Position numbers and translations under genes: made by a program | Part shown: in pieces, positions 1 through 8,877 of the stretch | Numbering within the stretch: position 1 is the stretch's first letter | How the letters are laid out: each line of letters starts with the position of its first letter | Assembly (NCBI RefSeq): GCF_040049215.1 | Contig: NZ_JBDZDN010000003.1 | Coordinates: 124,001 to 188,000 of the forward strand | Source of the DNA: Mesorhizobium_K sp040049215 | GTDB taxonomy: Bacteria; Pseudomonadota; Alphaproteobacteria; Rhizobiales; Rhizobiaceae | Direction of reading: 5' to 3' | Length of the DNA stretch: 64,000 nucleotides | Notes under the pieces: generated by a model | Told to the model about the DNA's origin: nothing | Databases searched by the model: none | What the model saw: the letters and a program-made list of their open reading frames with translations, nothing else

Positions 1-347
1 ACCTGCCAATGCGTCAGCTTGCCGCCGAGATCACGCGGGAGAAGCTCTACCTTCGGCTGCACCAGGAATTGCCCTATTCCTCCCATGTCGAGACGGAGAA
101 ATGGGAGGAAAAGCAGAACGGCTCCGTGCGCATCGAGCAGGTCATCTATGTCGAGCGCGACAGCCAGAAGAAGATCGTGCTCGGCCACAAGGGCGAGACG
201 ATCCGCGCGATCGGCCAGGCCGCGCGCAAGGAGATCGGCGACATACTCGACCAGAAGGTGCACCTCTTCCTGTTCGTGAAGGTGCGCGAGAATTGGGGCG
301 ACGATCCCGAGCGCTACCGCGAGATGGGCCTGGACTTTCCGAGGTAA
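1..347 (+). CDS. era: GTPase Era, C-terminal part (truncated by window edge)
   Basis: This is the C-terminal end of Era, the essential GTPase that binds the 3' end of 16S rRNA and helps mature the 30S subunit. The reading frame is open from base 3, so the gene starts outside the window and the GTPase domain is not seen. What remains is the type-2 KH RNA-binding domain: the segment MRQLAAEITREKLYLRLHQE leads into it, and the core has the GHKGETIRAIGQAARKEI signature, the GxxG loop being in GHKGE. The final residues VRENWGDD are typical of Era. In other rhizobia recO follows directly. Here two inverted genes and a repeat separate them. Confidence 0.95.
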   Translation, partial: LPMRQLAAEITREKLYLRLHQELPYSSHVETEKWEEKQNGSVRIEQVIYVERDSQKKIVLGHKGETIRAIGQAARKEIGDILDQKVHLFLFVKVRENWGDDPERYREMGLDFPR

Positions 348-376
348 GGCGTCAGCGGTCCGCTGCCGGCGCCGCT

Positions 377-1594
377 TTACAGCCCGTCGAACCAGGCCTT
401 CCATTGCGGCACGGCGCTGGCAAAGGTGCCGCGATGCGTCGTGTCGCCTGTTGAAACCGCCTCGACCGCTGGATTGCCGTTTCCGATGGCGCTCTGATAA
501 GTCATCGCCAGGCGGCCGAGACCGGGCGTAATCACCTCGTCGGTCTCGCCGTAATAGTTGCGCACCGGCGATTTGACGATCCAGCGATAGGCCGTCGTCT
601 GGGCGACGAGCTTGCCATAGGCCGACGCTGCGAAATACTGCGCGTCGAAATAATCGGCACGGATGAGCTTGTGCAGGTCGGACGGCACATCGGCCGGATC
701 GAACGGTTCGCGTTCATAGACCTTGCGGGCGATGTCATAGGACTCGTAGGTGAACAGCGACCGCGCCAGCCCCGGCACGCCGTAATAGTTCTCGAACGCG
801 AACGACGACAGGATGAACAGCGAATTCACCCAGACCGCATCGATCTTGCGGGGAAAATTGAGAAAGCCGTTGAGCGCGACGAAAATGTCGACGGGCGCGC
901 TCGCCGTCGCCGCGCCTTCGACCTTCACGCCGGCGCTCTCGAGTTTTTCGAGAAAGGCCATCGTCACGAATCCGCCCTGCGACCATCCGCTGATGAACAG
1001 CTTGCCGCTCGCAAGCTTCATGTGATCCAAGACGGCCCCGCTCGCCATCAGCATGTCATAGGTCGCCTGCTGGTGGCTCGCCTTCACCATGTAGCCTTCA
1101 GGCTCTTTCGAAGACCCCATGCCGAAATAGTCGGCGCCGATGACGAGGTAGCCCTGACCGGCGAACTGCGCGATCATCAGTTGCGTCTCGGGCGACTGCT
1201 CGGGGAAAGACGGCACCTCCTGTTTGCCGTAAACGGTGCCGTGCTGATACGACACCATCGGAAACGTCGCGCCGGCGGCATCGGGGATGGCGATCAGGCC
1301 GGTTGCCACGATCGGTTTGTTGCCGCGCTCGGGCACCACCGACGAATAGGTCACGCGGTAGAGCTTCACCGCGTTGCGCGCCGCGCTGTAGGTGACGGGA
1401 ATGCCGGCGAATTTCGGGGTATCGACGGTGACAATCGTGTTCAGCCGTTCGACGTCCCAGCGGTCGAGATATTCGTACTGGACGTCGGAGGTGACGCGAA
1501 CCGCGCCCTTGTCCTGCGCAACGGCAGGCGGCGTCATTCCGGCCATGCCCAGCACGAGGACGACAAAAGCAAGCGCCCGAACGGCTATCGGCAT
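377..1594 (-). CDS. Secreted alpha/beta hydrolase (lipase/esterase-like)
   Basis: A 405-residue serine hydrolase with a Sec-type signal peptide (MPIAVRALAFVVLVLGM, cleavage near AVAQ). The nucleophile elbow GWSQGG places the catalytic serine near residue 206. A QHGT motif near residue 119 probably supplies the oxyanion hole. The Asp in YGETDEVITP (about 352) and the His in TTHRGTF (about 387) complete a plausible triad. The layout resembles secretory lipase/esterase families, but the substrate cannot be read from sequence. I chose the ATG at 1594 because GGAGAG lies just upstream and the signal peptide then starts properly; an in-frame start at 1654 would add 20 residues. The gene points against era and recO and is probably an insertion between them. 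Confidence 0.8.
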   Translation of the reverse strand: MPIAVRALAFVVLVLGMAGMTPPAVAQDKGAVRVTSDVQYEYLDRWDVERLNTIVTVDTPKFAGIPVTYSAARNAVKLYRVTYSSVVPERGNKPIVATGLIAIPDAAGATFPMVSYQHGTVYGKQEVPSFPEQSPETQLMIAQFAGQGYLVIGADYFGMGSSKEPEGYMVKASHQQATYDMLMASGAVLDHMKLASGKLFISGWSQGGFVTMAFLEKLESAGVKVEGAATASAPVDIFVALNGFLNFPRKIDAVWVNSLFILSSFAFENYYGVPGLARSLFTYESYDIARKVYEREPFDPADVPSDLHKLIRADYFDAQYFAASAYGKLVAQTTAYRWIVKSPVRNYYGETDEVITPGLGRLAMTYQSAIGNGNPAVEAVSTGDTTHRGTFASAVPQWKAWFDGL

Positions 1595-1721
1595 CGACAC
1601 TCTCCAGCGTTGGACTGCGGGCCAGACCCTGCTCTCTGGCTGCTTAACCTTCACTGAATCGGGCAGTACCGATCAGCAACGTCATCGTGCCGTCGCGAAG
1701 AGGGCAAAGAGCAGTTCCGTT

Positions 1722-2624
1722 TCATGGAGCGTGCGCCTCCGGTCCGAGTTCCTTTTCGAACCAGAAGTCGGCGTAGGGGTTGTCGTTGTAGCGTCTGGTC
1801 TCGTGGTAGCCGGCCTTGCGATAAAGCGCCTGAGCCTCAAGCAGCGACCTGTTCGTGTCGAGCACCATGCGCGTCAGTCCGGACTGCCGCGCCTCGTGTT
1901 CCAGCGCTTCGAGAAGACGGCGCGCCAGGCCGAGCCCGCGCGCCTCGGGGGCAATCCACATGCGCTTGATCTCGCCGGTATGCGCGTCGATCGGCTTCAG
2001 CGCGCCGCATCCGATCGCGTCTCCCCTCAGCCGCGCGACCAGGAAAACGCCGGACGCATCGGCCGCCGCGGGTTTGCCGGCATAGCCGCCATTGCCCGGG
2101 TCGAAGCCGCCGTCGAAACGATCGTCGAGTTCCCTGTAATATGCCCCGACACATCGCTGCGCATCGGCGCTACTCTCGGGCTCGGCATCGATCGTGACAG
2201 CCGCCGCATTCATCAGCGCTTCGACTTCCGCCATGGCGGCGACGAGCCGGTCGCGCTGGCCTGTGCTCAAGCCGTCGAGCAACGATCGGGCAAGATCGTC
2301 CGACAGCGAGTCGTAGGCGGCATGTTCCAGCCGGCCTTTCGCCGTAAGCGTCACCAGCCGCCGCCGCTTGTCGCTGCGGTCACTGTCCACCGCGACCAGA
2401 CCCTCGGCTTCGAGCGATTTCAGCAGCCGGCTGGCATAGCCCGAATCCAGGCCGAGCCGCTCGCGCAGCGACCGTATGTCGCTTCCCTCCGGGCCGATCT
2501 CGAACAGCAGCCGCGCCTGACCGAGCGGCCGGCCGCGTCCGAGATAGCTGTCGTCGAGCGCGCCGGTATGGAGCGTGACCGCACGATTGAAGCTGCGGAC
2601 CTGTTCTATGAATGGCCTGTCCAT
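1722..2624 (-). CDS. MarR-type regulator fused to GNAT N-acetyltransferase
   Basis: A 300-residue two-domain protein. The N-terminal half is a MarR winged helix: the recognition helix lies around residues 50-75, and the wing around DRSDKRRRLVTLTAKG (82-97). The C-terminal half (about 155-295) is a GNAT fold with an acetyl-CoA-binding loop RGLGLA at 229-234 and the C-terminal ALYRKAGY segment typical of acetyltransferases. Such fusions are known in proteobacteria; the acetylated substrate is usually unknown. The ATG at 2624 is preceded within three bases by a perfect dyad (2627-2644), which suggests autorepression. No ordinary ribosome-binding site is visible, so translation may be leaderless or the dyad may mask it. 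Confidence 0.88.
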   Translation of the reverse strand: MDRPFIEQVRSFNRAVTLHTGALDDSYLGRGRPLGQARLLFEIGPEGSDIRSLRERLGLDSGYASRLLKSLEAEGLVAVDSDRSDKRRRLVTLTAKGRLEHAAYDSLSDDLARSLLDGLSTGQRDRLVAAMAEVEALMNAAAVTIDAEPESSADAQRCVGAYYRELDDRFDGGFDPGNGGYAGKPAAADASGVFLVARLRGDAIGCGALKPIDAHTGEIKRMWIAPEARGLGLARRLLEALEHEARQSGLTRMVLDTNRSLLEAQALYRKAGYHETRRYNDNPYADFWFEKELGPEAHAP

Positions 2625-2626
2625 TT

Positions 2627-2644
2627 ATCTGACTTTAGTCAGAT
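2627..2644. promoter_or_regulatory. Perfect 8+2+8 palindrome, putative operator of the MarR-GNAT gene
   Basis: ATCTGACT-TT-AGTCAGAT is a perfect inverted repeat with a 2-bp centre, three bases upstream of the start codon of the MarR-GNAT gene. MarR dimers bind 16-20-bp dyads of this kind and often repress their own gene. The match to this regulator is inferred from position only. Confidence 0.65.
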
Positions 2645-2749
2645 AGTTGCGATTTGCCAAGACAGGCAGGCGTCCTGGGGCGGACAAATCAGTCGTGGGC
2701 AGTGATCTCTGGGAAAGGTTGCGGGCCTGCGGCGTGGAGAGCCTCTCCG

Positions 2750-3146
2750 GCCAACCCGTTGATTTCCTTCGATATCGAAAAATAATCGCGCCTGTTCATT
2801 CACGCCTGTTCCGCCTGCGCGATACTTACGCCATCGCCCACGCGGGAACCCTGGTGCGCACCCGGGGATCAGGGGAGGGCGGCGGCGCCGGATCGGTCGC
2901 GCTAACGGTGGCGCGGCTGGGTGATGAGCCCTGAGGTCCGGGCCCTGACCGAGGTCGCGCGGTGATAAAATTCGCTGCGTCCCCTCCAGGTAGGGCAAGA
3001 ACGCCGGCGGGGCGCGGGAAACCGGCCACGTAACTATAATTGAGAGGCTCGGCCCCGTGCCCCGCTTCCCGACTACTGCTCCCGTGGCGAGCAGTGTTCT
3101 TTGACAAAGGCCAGACGGCGATTGCCGGGCGTGGCAACGGTGAAGC
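2750..3146 (+). repeat. Dispersed intergenic repeat, copy A (about 395 bp)
   Basis: This stretch, between the MarR-GNAT gene and recO, is clearly homologous to the reverse complement of 18710-19094. Positions 2875-2927 are identical over 53 bp to the complement of 18919-18971, and similarity runs from the CCAACCCGTTGATTT end to the GTGGCAACGGTGAAGC end. Reading frames here have skewed Arg/Pro-rich translations and no family resemblance, so I treat the element as non-coding. The rest of the gap to recO (3147-3374) is GC-rich with short inverted repeats; I see no gene in it. Confidence 0.8.
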
Positions 3147-3374
3147 ACGCCCTCCGGCCGAAGGCCGAGCCCGCGACCGCGGGTCGCCGGTCATCCGGCG
3201 CCTCTTGAGCTTGTCGAAGGGGCGGAGGGCCAGCTGCCGCAGGCAGCGTTGCGGCCCGTGAGCGAAAGGACCCCGCGTGGCGACGGTGGAGCTTGGCTTG
3301 AGCACCGGTCTCATAAATCTTGAACCCTGGGGACATCCTTGATTTCGTTGTGCAAGCGGTGGAAGGCTGTATCC

Positions 3375-4133
3375 ATGGAATGGCGCGACGAGGGAATCAT
3401 TCTCGGCACCCGCAGACATGGCGAGACCAGCGCCATTCTCGAGGTGATGACACGTCGCCATGGGCGGCATCTCGGCCTCGTGCGCGGCGGCCGCTCGCGC
3501 AAGCAGCAGCCCGTGCTGCAGGCCGGAAACCGTGTTGATCTCCTGTGGCGCGCGCGGCTCGACGAACACCTCGGCACGTTCCAGACCGAGGCGCTGGACC
3601 TCAATGCGGCACGTTTGTTCGACAGCGCGGCCGCGATCTACGGCCTGCAGACCCTCGCCGGGCATCTGAGGCTGCTGCCCGAGCGCGACCCGCATGAGCG
3701 GCTCTACGAAACGCTTGGGCTGGTCATCGAGCATCTCGACGATCCGCGGGCCGCGGGGGAACTCGTCGTGCGCTTCGAGATCATGATGCTCGACGAACTG
3801 GGTTTCGGCCTCGACCTTTCCGAATGCGCCGCGACGGGCGTGCGCAGCGACTTGGCCTATGTGTCGCCGAAGTCCGGGCGAGCGGTGTCGCGCAGCGCCG
3901 GCGAACCGTGGCGCGACCGGATGCTGGCGCTGCCGGATTTCCTGCTTCATGCGGGGCTGCGCGCCGACGCCGGCGCCATTGAAGACGCGTTCCGGCTGAC
4001 AGGCTTTTTCTTCTCCCGCCATCTCTACGAGCCGCGCGGCTTCGGCGAACCCGAAGCCCGTGCGGCGTTTATCGGTGCGCTGCGCCGGCGCCATGCCGGG
4101 CCGTCGGGGGGCAGCGGGGAAAGCGCGGCATGA
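3375..4133 (+). CDS. recO: DNA repair protein RecO
   Basis: RecO loads RecA onto SSB-coated DNA with RecR in the RecFOR recombination pathway. The 252-residue product has the expected size. It starts with the RecO hallmark MEWRDEGIILGTRRHGE, leading into the N-terminal OB fold (ASILEVMT-like strand, RGGRSRK loop), followed by an all-helical domain. A zinc-finger Cys cluster, found in some RecO proteins, is absent here; I see only one central cysteine (ECAATG). The start at 3375 is supported by GGAAGG nine bases upstream. Its stop lies 7 bp before the next gene, so the two are probably cotranscribed. Confidence 0.93.
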   Translation: MEWRDEGIILGTRRHGETSAILEVMTRRHGRHLGLVRGGRSRKQQPVLQAGNRVDLLWRARLDEHLGTFQTEALDLNAARLFDSAAAIYGLQTLAGHLRLLPERDPHERLYETLGLVIEHLDDPRAAGELVVRFEIMMLDELGFGLDLSECAATGVRSDLAYVSPKSGRAVSRSAGEPWRDRMLALPDFLLHAGLRADAGAIEDAFRLTGFFFSRHLYEPRGFGEPEARAAFIGALRRRHAGPSGGSGESAA

Positions 4134-4140
4134 GGAGCAC

Positions 4141-6879
4141 ATGTTCGACAGTCTGATCGGCACCATCGCCATCGTTGCGCTGATCGTCGTCGTCGCGCGC
4201 CAGAACGGCCGCATCCGCCGGCTCGAGCGCGAGTTCGGAGCGCTGCGCGCTTCCATTCTGGCCAACCCGCCGGCGGTCGAACAGCCAAAGGCCGCGCAAG
4301 CCGATGTGGGTGCCGAAGCTTCCGTCGTGGAAACGTCGACAACCGATCTTTTGCACACCTCGCAATCCGTGACCGCGGAGACGTCGTCAGAGCCAGGCCC
4401 ATGGGCGAGGGCTGTTGCCGCATCCGCCTCGGATGCGTCGGTGACTTCCGAGCCCGTGCAGGCGGAGCCGGCGATGGCGGCCGGGTCGGATACCGCCCCC
4501 AAAAGCCCCGACATCGAGACGGCGCTCGGCACGCGCTGGGCGGTGTGGGTCGGCGGCCTCGCGCTGGCGCTCGGCGGACTGTTCCTCGTTCGCTATTCGA
4601 TCGAGGCCGGTATTTTCGGCCCCGGCGTGCGCCTCGCCATGGCCGGGCTGCTCGGGCTGGTTCTGGTCGGCGGCGGCGAGTTCGTCCGGCGCACTGGCTT
4701 CAAGGTTCCGGTCGAGGGCGCCGCTGGCGCCTATGTGCCGGGCATACTGACCGCGGCTGGCGCCTTCACGCTGTTTGGGACGGTCTACGCCGCACATGGC
4801 ATCTACGGCTTCATCGGCCCGACATTCGCCTTCCTTCTGCTCGGCGTCATCGGCGTCGGCTCGATCGCGGCCGCGCTGGTGCACGGCCAGGCCTTGGCCG
4901 GCCTTGGCCTCCTGGGCTCCATGGCGACCCCCGCGCTGGTCTCGTCGCAATCGCCGAACGTCTGGGCGCTGTTCGGCTATCTGGCGATCGTGCTCGTCGC
5001 CAACACCGCGATCGCTCGGATGCGCGACTGGAAATTCCTCGCCTCGGCGGGTTTCGTCGGCATCGGTCTGTGGACGATCGTCTATCTCGGCGAGGCGCCG
5101 ATCCCCGATTTCATCGTGCTGATGTTCGTCAGCCTGGTTACGCTCGCGACGCTCTTTTTCATCTGGCTGAGGCCTATGGACGGTGGCGCTTCGAATACCT
5201 TTGACTGGCCGACCATCGTGCCGGCGTTTTTCCTGGCGCTGACGGCGGCTCTGCTCCTGGCCGGGCCCGAATATCAGGCGCTCGGCGGCATCCCCTACGG
5301 CGCCGTCCTGATCTTCGCAATGCTGGTCGTCGCGTTCTACCGTCCGACCGGCCTGCCGCTGCTGCATGCTGCCGGCATCGCCACCGTGCTCGTGCATGCG
5401 CAGGCGGCCTTGACCGGATCGTTCGCCTTCCAGTTCTCCGGTGGGGAGGTGTTACTCGAAGGATTCGCGGCGTCGCCCTACGTTTCGGCGCTTCGTCCGG
5501 CAGGCATCGTGCTTGCGATCATCTTCCTCGTCGACGGGTTCTGGAGCGCATGGCGCAGCGCTGGTTCCGACCAGGCACGGGCGGCGGCCTGGGCCGGCTG
5601 GGGAACGCTGGTGCCGCTGGTCGTGCTCGTGTCGCTGTGGGTCGCCTTCGGCGATCTCGACCGCGACCTCGGCTATGCGGCGGCGGCCCTCGTCCTGACG
5701 GCCGTCCTTGTCGCCGGCGGCGAAGCAATCGCACGCCGCGAAGCCCCACCGCTCACGGGAGGGCTCGCCGTTTCCTTCGCACTGCTCGGTGCCGGAGTTG
5801 CCGCGATGCTGATGCTGCACATGGCTTTCGGTCCGCTGTGGACGACGATGCTCGCCGGCCTGCTCGCGGTCGTGCCGGCCTTGGCAACGCGGATGCGGAC
5901 CTACCCGGTGCTCGGATGGCTCTCGGTCGGCGCAGTCATCGTCGTTCTCGGCCGTGCCGCCTTCGACCCCACGATCGTCGGCGCGATGCTCAGCAGGACG
6001 CCGGTGTTCAACGCGCTGCTGCCCGGCTACGGCGTGCCGGCGCTCGCCTTCGGCTTCGCCGCCTGGCAGCTTGCGCGCACGACCGCCGGCAGGCCACGTC
6101 TGGTCATGGAGGCCGCCGCGGCGCTGTTCACATTGCTGACGCTCGCGATGATCGTGCGCCACGCCATGAACGGCGGCGTCATCAACACGAACGCGCCGAC
6201 GCTTGCCGAACAGGCGATCTACACGCTGATCGCCATCGGCGCCGGTGCGATCCTGGTCGCGCTCGACCTGCGCTCGCCAAGCTCGGTGCTCCGGATCGGC
6301 TCCCTTGCCGCAGGCGTGGTGTCGGTGGCGCTGGTCGCGTCGCAGCACTTCATTGTGCTCAATCCGGTCGTCACCGACGAGTCGACCGGCAAGATCCCGT
6401 TCTTCAACCTGCTCTTCCTCGCCTATCTGCTGCCGGCGATCGCGGCCGGGGCGCTCGCGCTCTATGCGCGCGGCAGGCGCCCGAAATGGTATTCCGCAAT
6501 GCTTGGGCTGCTCGCCTCGGCGCTGCTCTTCGTTTATGCGACGCTGTCGGTGAGGCGGCTGTTCCAGGGCGAGCACATCGGCTACTGGGCCGGCATGGGC
6601 CAGCTCGAAACTTACGCCTATTCCGCACTGTGGCTCGCCATGGGCGTGGCGCTGCTGGTCGCTGGCGTGTGGCAGAAGTCGCAGGTGCTGCGCATTGCCT
6701 CGGCGGTGCTGATCGCTGTCGCCGTGGCCAAGGTCTTCATCTTCGACATGTCCGAACTTGAAGGCGTGCTGCGCGCGCTCTCCTTCATCGGTCTCGGCGC
6801 CGTTCTGATCGGCATCGGGCTGTTTTACCAGAAGCTGCTGACCAGGGCGGCGGGGTCGACCGCCGCCCCTGCATCGTAG
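4141..6879 (+). CDS. DUF2339 polytopic membrane protein
   Basis: A 912-residue inner-membrane protein. A short N-terminal hydrophobic anchor (FDSLIGTIAIVALIVVV) is followed by a charged segment, RQNGRIRRLEREFGALR, that could be a coiled coil, then an acidic/Ala-rich linker. From about residue 120 (ETALGTRWAVWVGGLALALGG) there are more than 20 membrane segments to the C-terminus. The TRWAVWVGGLALALGG start of the membrane block is typical of DUF2339 proteins, whose function is not established. The ATG at 4141 has GAGGAG just upstream; the gene follows recO by 7 bp. Confidence 0.85.
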   Translation: MFDSLIGTIAIVALIVVVARQNGRIRRLEREFGALRASILANPPAVEQPKAAQADVGAEASVVETSTTDLLHTSQSVTAETSSEPGPWARAVAASASDASVTSEPVQAEPAMAAGSDTAPKSPDIETALGTRWAVWVGGLALALGGLFLVRYSIEAGIFGPGVRLAMAGLLGLVLVGGGEFVRRTGFKVPVEGAAGAYVPGILTAAGAFTLFGTVYAAHGIYGFIGPTFAFLLLGVIGVGSIAAALVHGQALAGLGLLGSMATPALVSSQSPNVWALFGYLAIVLVANTAIARMRDWKFLASAGFVGIGLWTIVYLGEAPIPDFIVLMFVSLVTLATLFFIWLRPMDGGASNTFDWPTIVPAFFLALTAALLLAGPEYQALGGIPYGAVLIFAMLVVAFYRPTGLPLLHAAGIATVLVHAQAALTGSFAFQFSGGEVLLEGFAASPYVSALRPAGIVLAIIFLVDGFWSAWRSAGSDQARAAAWAGWGTLVPLVVLVSLWVAFGDLDRDLGYAAAALVLTAVLVAGGEAIARREAPPLTGGLAVSFALLGAGVAAMLMLHMAFGPLWTTMLAGLLAVVPALATRMRTYPVLGWLSVGAVIVVLGRAAFDPTIVGAMLSRTPVFNALLPGYGVPALAFGFAAWQLARTTAGRPRLVMEAAAALFTLLTLAMIVRHAMNGGVINTNAPTLAEQAIYTLIAIGAGAILVALDLRSPSSVLRIGSLAAGVVSVALVASQHFIVLNPVVTDESTGKIPFFNLLFLAYLLPAIAAGALALYARGRRPKWYSAMLGLLASALLFVYATLSVRRLFQGEHIGYWAGMGQLETYAYSALWLAMGVALLVAGVWQKSQVLRIASAVLIAVAVAKVFIFDMSELEGVLRALSFIGLGAVLIGIGLFYQKLLTRAAGSTAAPAS

Positions 6880-6887
6880 CGCCGAGC

Positions 6888-8144
6888 CTACTCCGCCGGC
6901 GCCAGTTGCAGCCGCTCGACGGGCTTTTCCTGGATCGGCCAGTGGACGATCGCGGCGAATATGCCGAGCGCCACGCCGAGCCACCAGACCGGATCGTAGC
7001 TCCCGAATCGGTCGTAGAGGTAGCCGCCGAGCCAGACGCCAAGGAACGAGCCGATCTGGTGCGACAGGAACACGACGCCGCCGAGCATGCCGAGGTGGCG
7101 CGTGCCGAACATGATGGCGACCAGCGCGTTTGTCGGCGGCACGGTCGACAGCCACAGCAGGCCCATGACGATGGCGAAGACGATGACGCTGGTTGGCGTC
7201 TGCGGCAGGAGCAGGAAGGCCGTGACCGCGATCGAACGTCCGATATAGATCCCGGCGAGGAACTTCGGCTTCGAATAGCGCTGCCCTATGACGCCTGCCG
7301 AGAGGGAGCCGATGATGTTGAAGAAGCCGATCAGCGCGAGCGCAATCACCGCATAGCGCGCATCGATGCCGAGGTCGCCGATATAGGCGGGGAAGTGCGC
7401 GGTGATGAACGCGACCTGGAAGCCGCAGACGAAAAATCCCGAGACGAGCAGCGTGTAGCTGCGATGGGCGAAGGCTTCGCTGAGCGCGCCGCCGATCGTC
7501 TGCTGCATGGCCTGGCTTGCCGCCGCATTGTGCGAACTGCCACGCAACGGCATGGCGAGAACGGGAATAGCGAGCATCATCACCGCCATGATGATCAGAC
7601 TGTCCGACCAGCCATAGGTGTCGATCAGGCCCTGGCTGATCGGCGCGAAGAGAAACATGCCGGCCGACCCGGCCGCGGTGCCGATGCCAAACACGATGGA
7701 GCGCTTCTCTGGCGGCGTATGCCGGGCGAAGGCCGCGAGCACGATTGAGAAGGAACCTGCGGCGACGCCCAGGCCCACGAGCACGCCGCCGCCCACGTGC
7801 AGCATTGTCGGGCTGTCCGCGATGGCCATGAGATAGAGGCCGGTGGCGTAGATCAGACCCCCTAGCGTGAGCACGCGCCAGGTTCCGTAGCGGTCGGCGA
7901 TGGCGCCGAAAAACGGCAGGCCGAGCCCCCAGAACAGGTTCTGCAGCGCCATGGCGAGACCGAATGTTGTGCGGTCCCAGCCCTTATCCGCGAGCATGGG
8001 TAGTTGGAAGAAGCCCATGGCCGAGCGCGGCCCGAAAGTCAGCGCTGCGATCAGGCAGCCGCAGATGATGATCAGCCACGGGACCGATCTTGCTGCGCCC
8101 GATCTTGCTGCGGCAGGGGCTTGGGTTTGTGTCGAGGCGGTCAT
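6888..8144 (-). CDS. Major facilitator superfamily transporter
   Basis: A 418-residue inner-membrane transporter with about 12 membrane helices in two six-helix halves. The loop after helix 2 reads GAIADRYGTWRV, a degenerate form of the MFS A-motif (GxxxDRxGxR), and a second-half counterpart appears as GVIGQRYSKPKFLAG. The charged C-terminus is cytoplasmic. The start is supported by GGAGA upstream of the ATG. The overall shape (NarK/OFA-like, no large loops) suits a small organic anion or drug, but nothing in the context points to a substrate. The gene converges on the DUF2339 gene, with 8 bp between stops. Confidence 0.85.
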   Translation of the reverse strand: MTASTQTQAPAAARSGAARSVPWLIIICGCLIAALTFGPRSAMGFFQLPMLADKGWDRTTFGLAMALQNLFWGLGLPFFGAIADRYGTWRVLTLGGLIYATGLYLMAIADSPTMLHVGGGVLVGLGVAAGSFSIVLAAFARHTPPEKRSIVFGIGTAAGSAGMFLFAPISQGLIDTYGWSDSLIIMAVMMLAIPVLAMPLRGSSHNAAASQAMQQTIGGALSEAFAHRSYTLLVSGFFVCGFQVAFITAHFPAYIGDLGIDARYAVIALALIGFFNIIGSLSAGVIGQRYSKPKFLAGIYIGRSIAVTAFLLLPQTPTSVIVFAIVMGLLWLSTVPPTNALVAIMFGTRHLGMLGGVVFLSHQIGSFLGVWLGGYLYDRFGSYDPVWWLGVALGIFAAIVHWPIQEKPVERLQLAPAE

Positions 8145-8358
8145 TTAAATTCTCCGCAAGAAACGTTTTCTACTCCATCGGCCTGACCGCGCAAAATGAA
8201 TAGGTCGCATGGATTGCTTCAATCTCATTGATGCAAGGCTGGAAGAAACCGATGCGTGCTGTCGTTAGTGATGCGGGAGGACCGTGGCTGACGCCCGGCT
8301 TGTGCAACGTGGCGAACAGGGGTTCAATCAAGACGATTTGTGGCAGAGACAGGCCGGC

Positions 8359-8877
8359 ATGGACGAAAGAAAGGCGGCGATCCTTGCGGAGATACCCCGT
8401 CTCAGGCGCTACGCACGCGCCCTGTTGCGTGACCCGGATTCGGCCGACGACCTCGTGCAGGATTGTCTTGAGCGCGCGCTTGCGCGCATGGACAATTGGC
8501 GCACCGGCGACAACCCGCGGCGCTGGCTTTTCACGATCATGCACCATCTCTTCGTCGATCAGGCGCGCAAGACGAAGCGCCGTGCCGAGGTCATCATGCT
8601 GACGCTCGACGATTCCGAGGCCATGTCGTCGCCGGCGGAGCAGGTCGAAAGCATCGCTTCGCGCGAGATCATGGACGCCCTGCAGGCGATCAGCCCCGAG
8701 CGCCGCGCGGCGCTCGTGGTCGTCGGCATCGAAGGGTTCTCTTATGCGGAAGCCGCGACGATGCTCGGCATTCCGGCGGGCACGCTGATGTCCCGGGTCG
8801 CGCGCGGCCGCGAGGAGTTGCGTGGATTGTTAGACGACGTCGCCCGCCGTCGCGCCATCAGGGTGGTCGAGCGATGA
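8359..8877 (+). CDS. ECF-type RNA polymerase sigma factor
   Basis: A 172-residue sigma factor with only regions 2 and 4, as in the extracytoplasmic-function group. Region 2 spans about residues 10-75 (LRRYARALLRDPDSADDLVQD, then NPRRWLFTIMHHLFVDQARK). Region 4, about 105-160, contains the helix-turn-helix EGFSYAEAATMLGIPAGTLM followed by SRVARGREELRGLL. It would direct RNA polymerase to stress promoters. I chose the ATG at 8359; a GTG at 8284 with a GGGAGG sequence is possible and would add 25 residues unlike the family. The stop overlaps the next start (ATGA), which is typical of a sigma factor and its own anti-sigma factor. Confidence 0.88.
   Translation: MDERKAAILAEIPRLRRYARALLRDPDSADDLVQDCLERALARMDNWRTGDNPRRWLFTIMHHLFVDQARKTKRRAEVIMLTLDDSEAMSSPAEQVESIASREIMDALQAISPERRAALVVVGIEGFSYAEAATMLGIPAGTLMSRVARGREELRGLLDDVARRRAIRVVER

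Noticed and set aside
2639..4532. Long minus-strand open frames across repeat A and recO
   Set aside because: Translations are Arg/Pro/Ala-rich with no family resemblance, and they run antisense to a clear RecO. Such frames are expected by chance at this GC.
4387..7155. Very long antisense frames opposite the DUF2339 gene
   Set aside because: They are shadows of a GC-rich membrane gene: Asp/Arg/Gln-rich, without start signals or family likeness.
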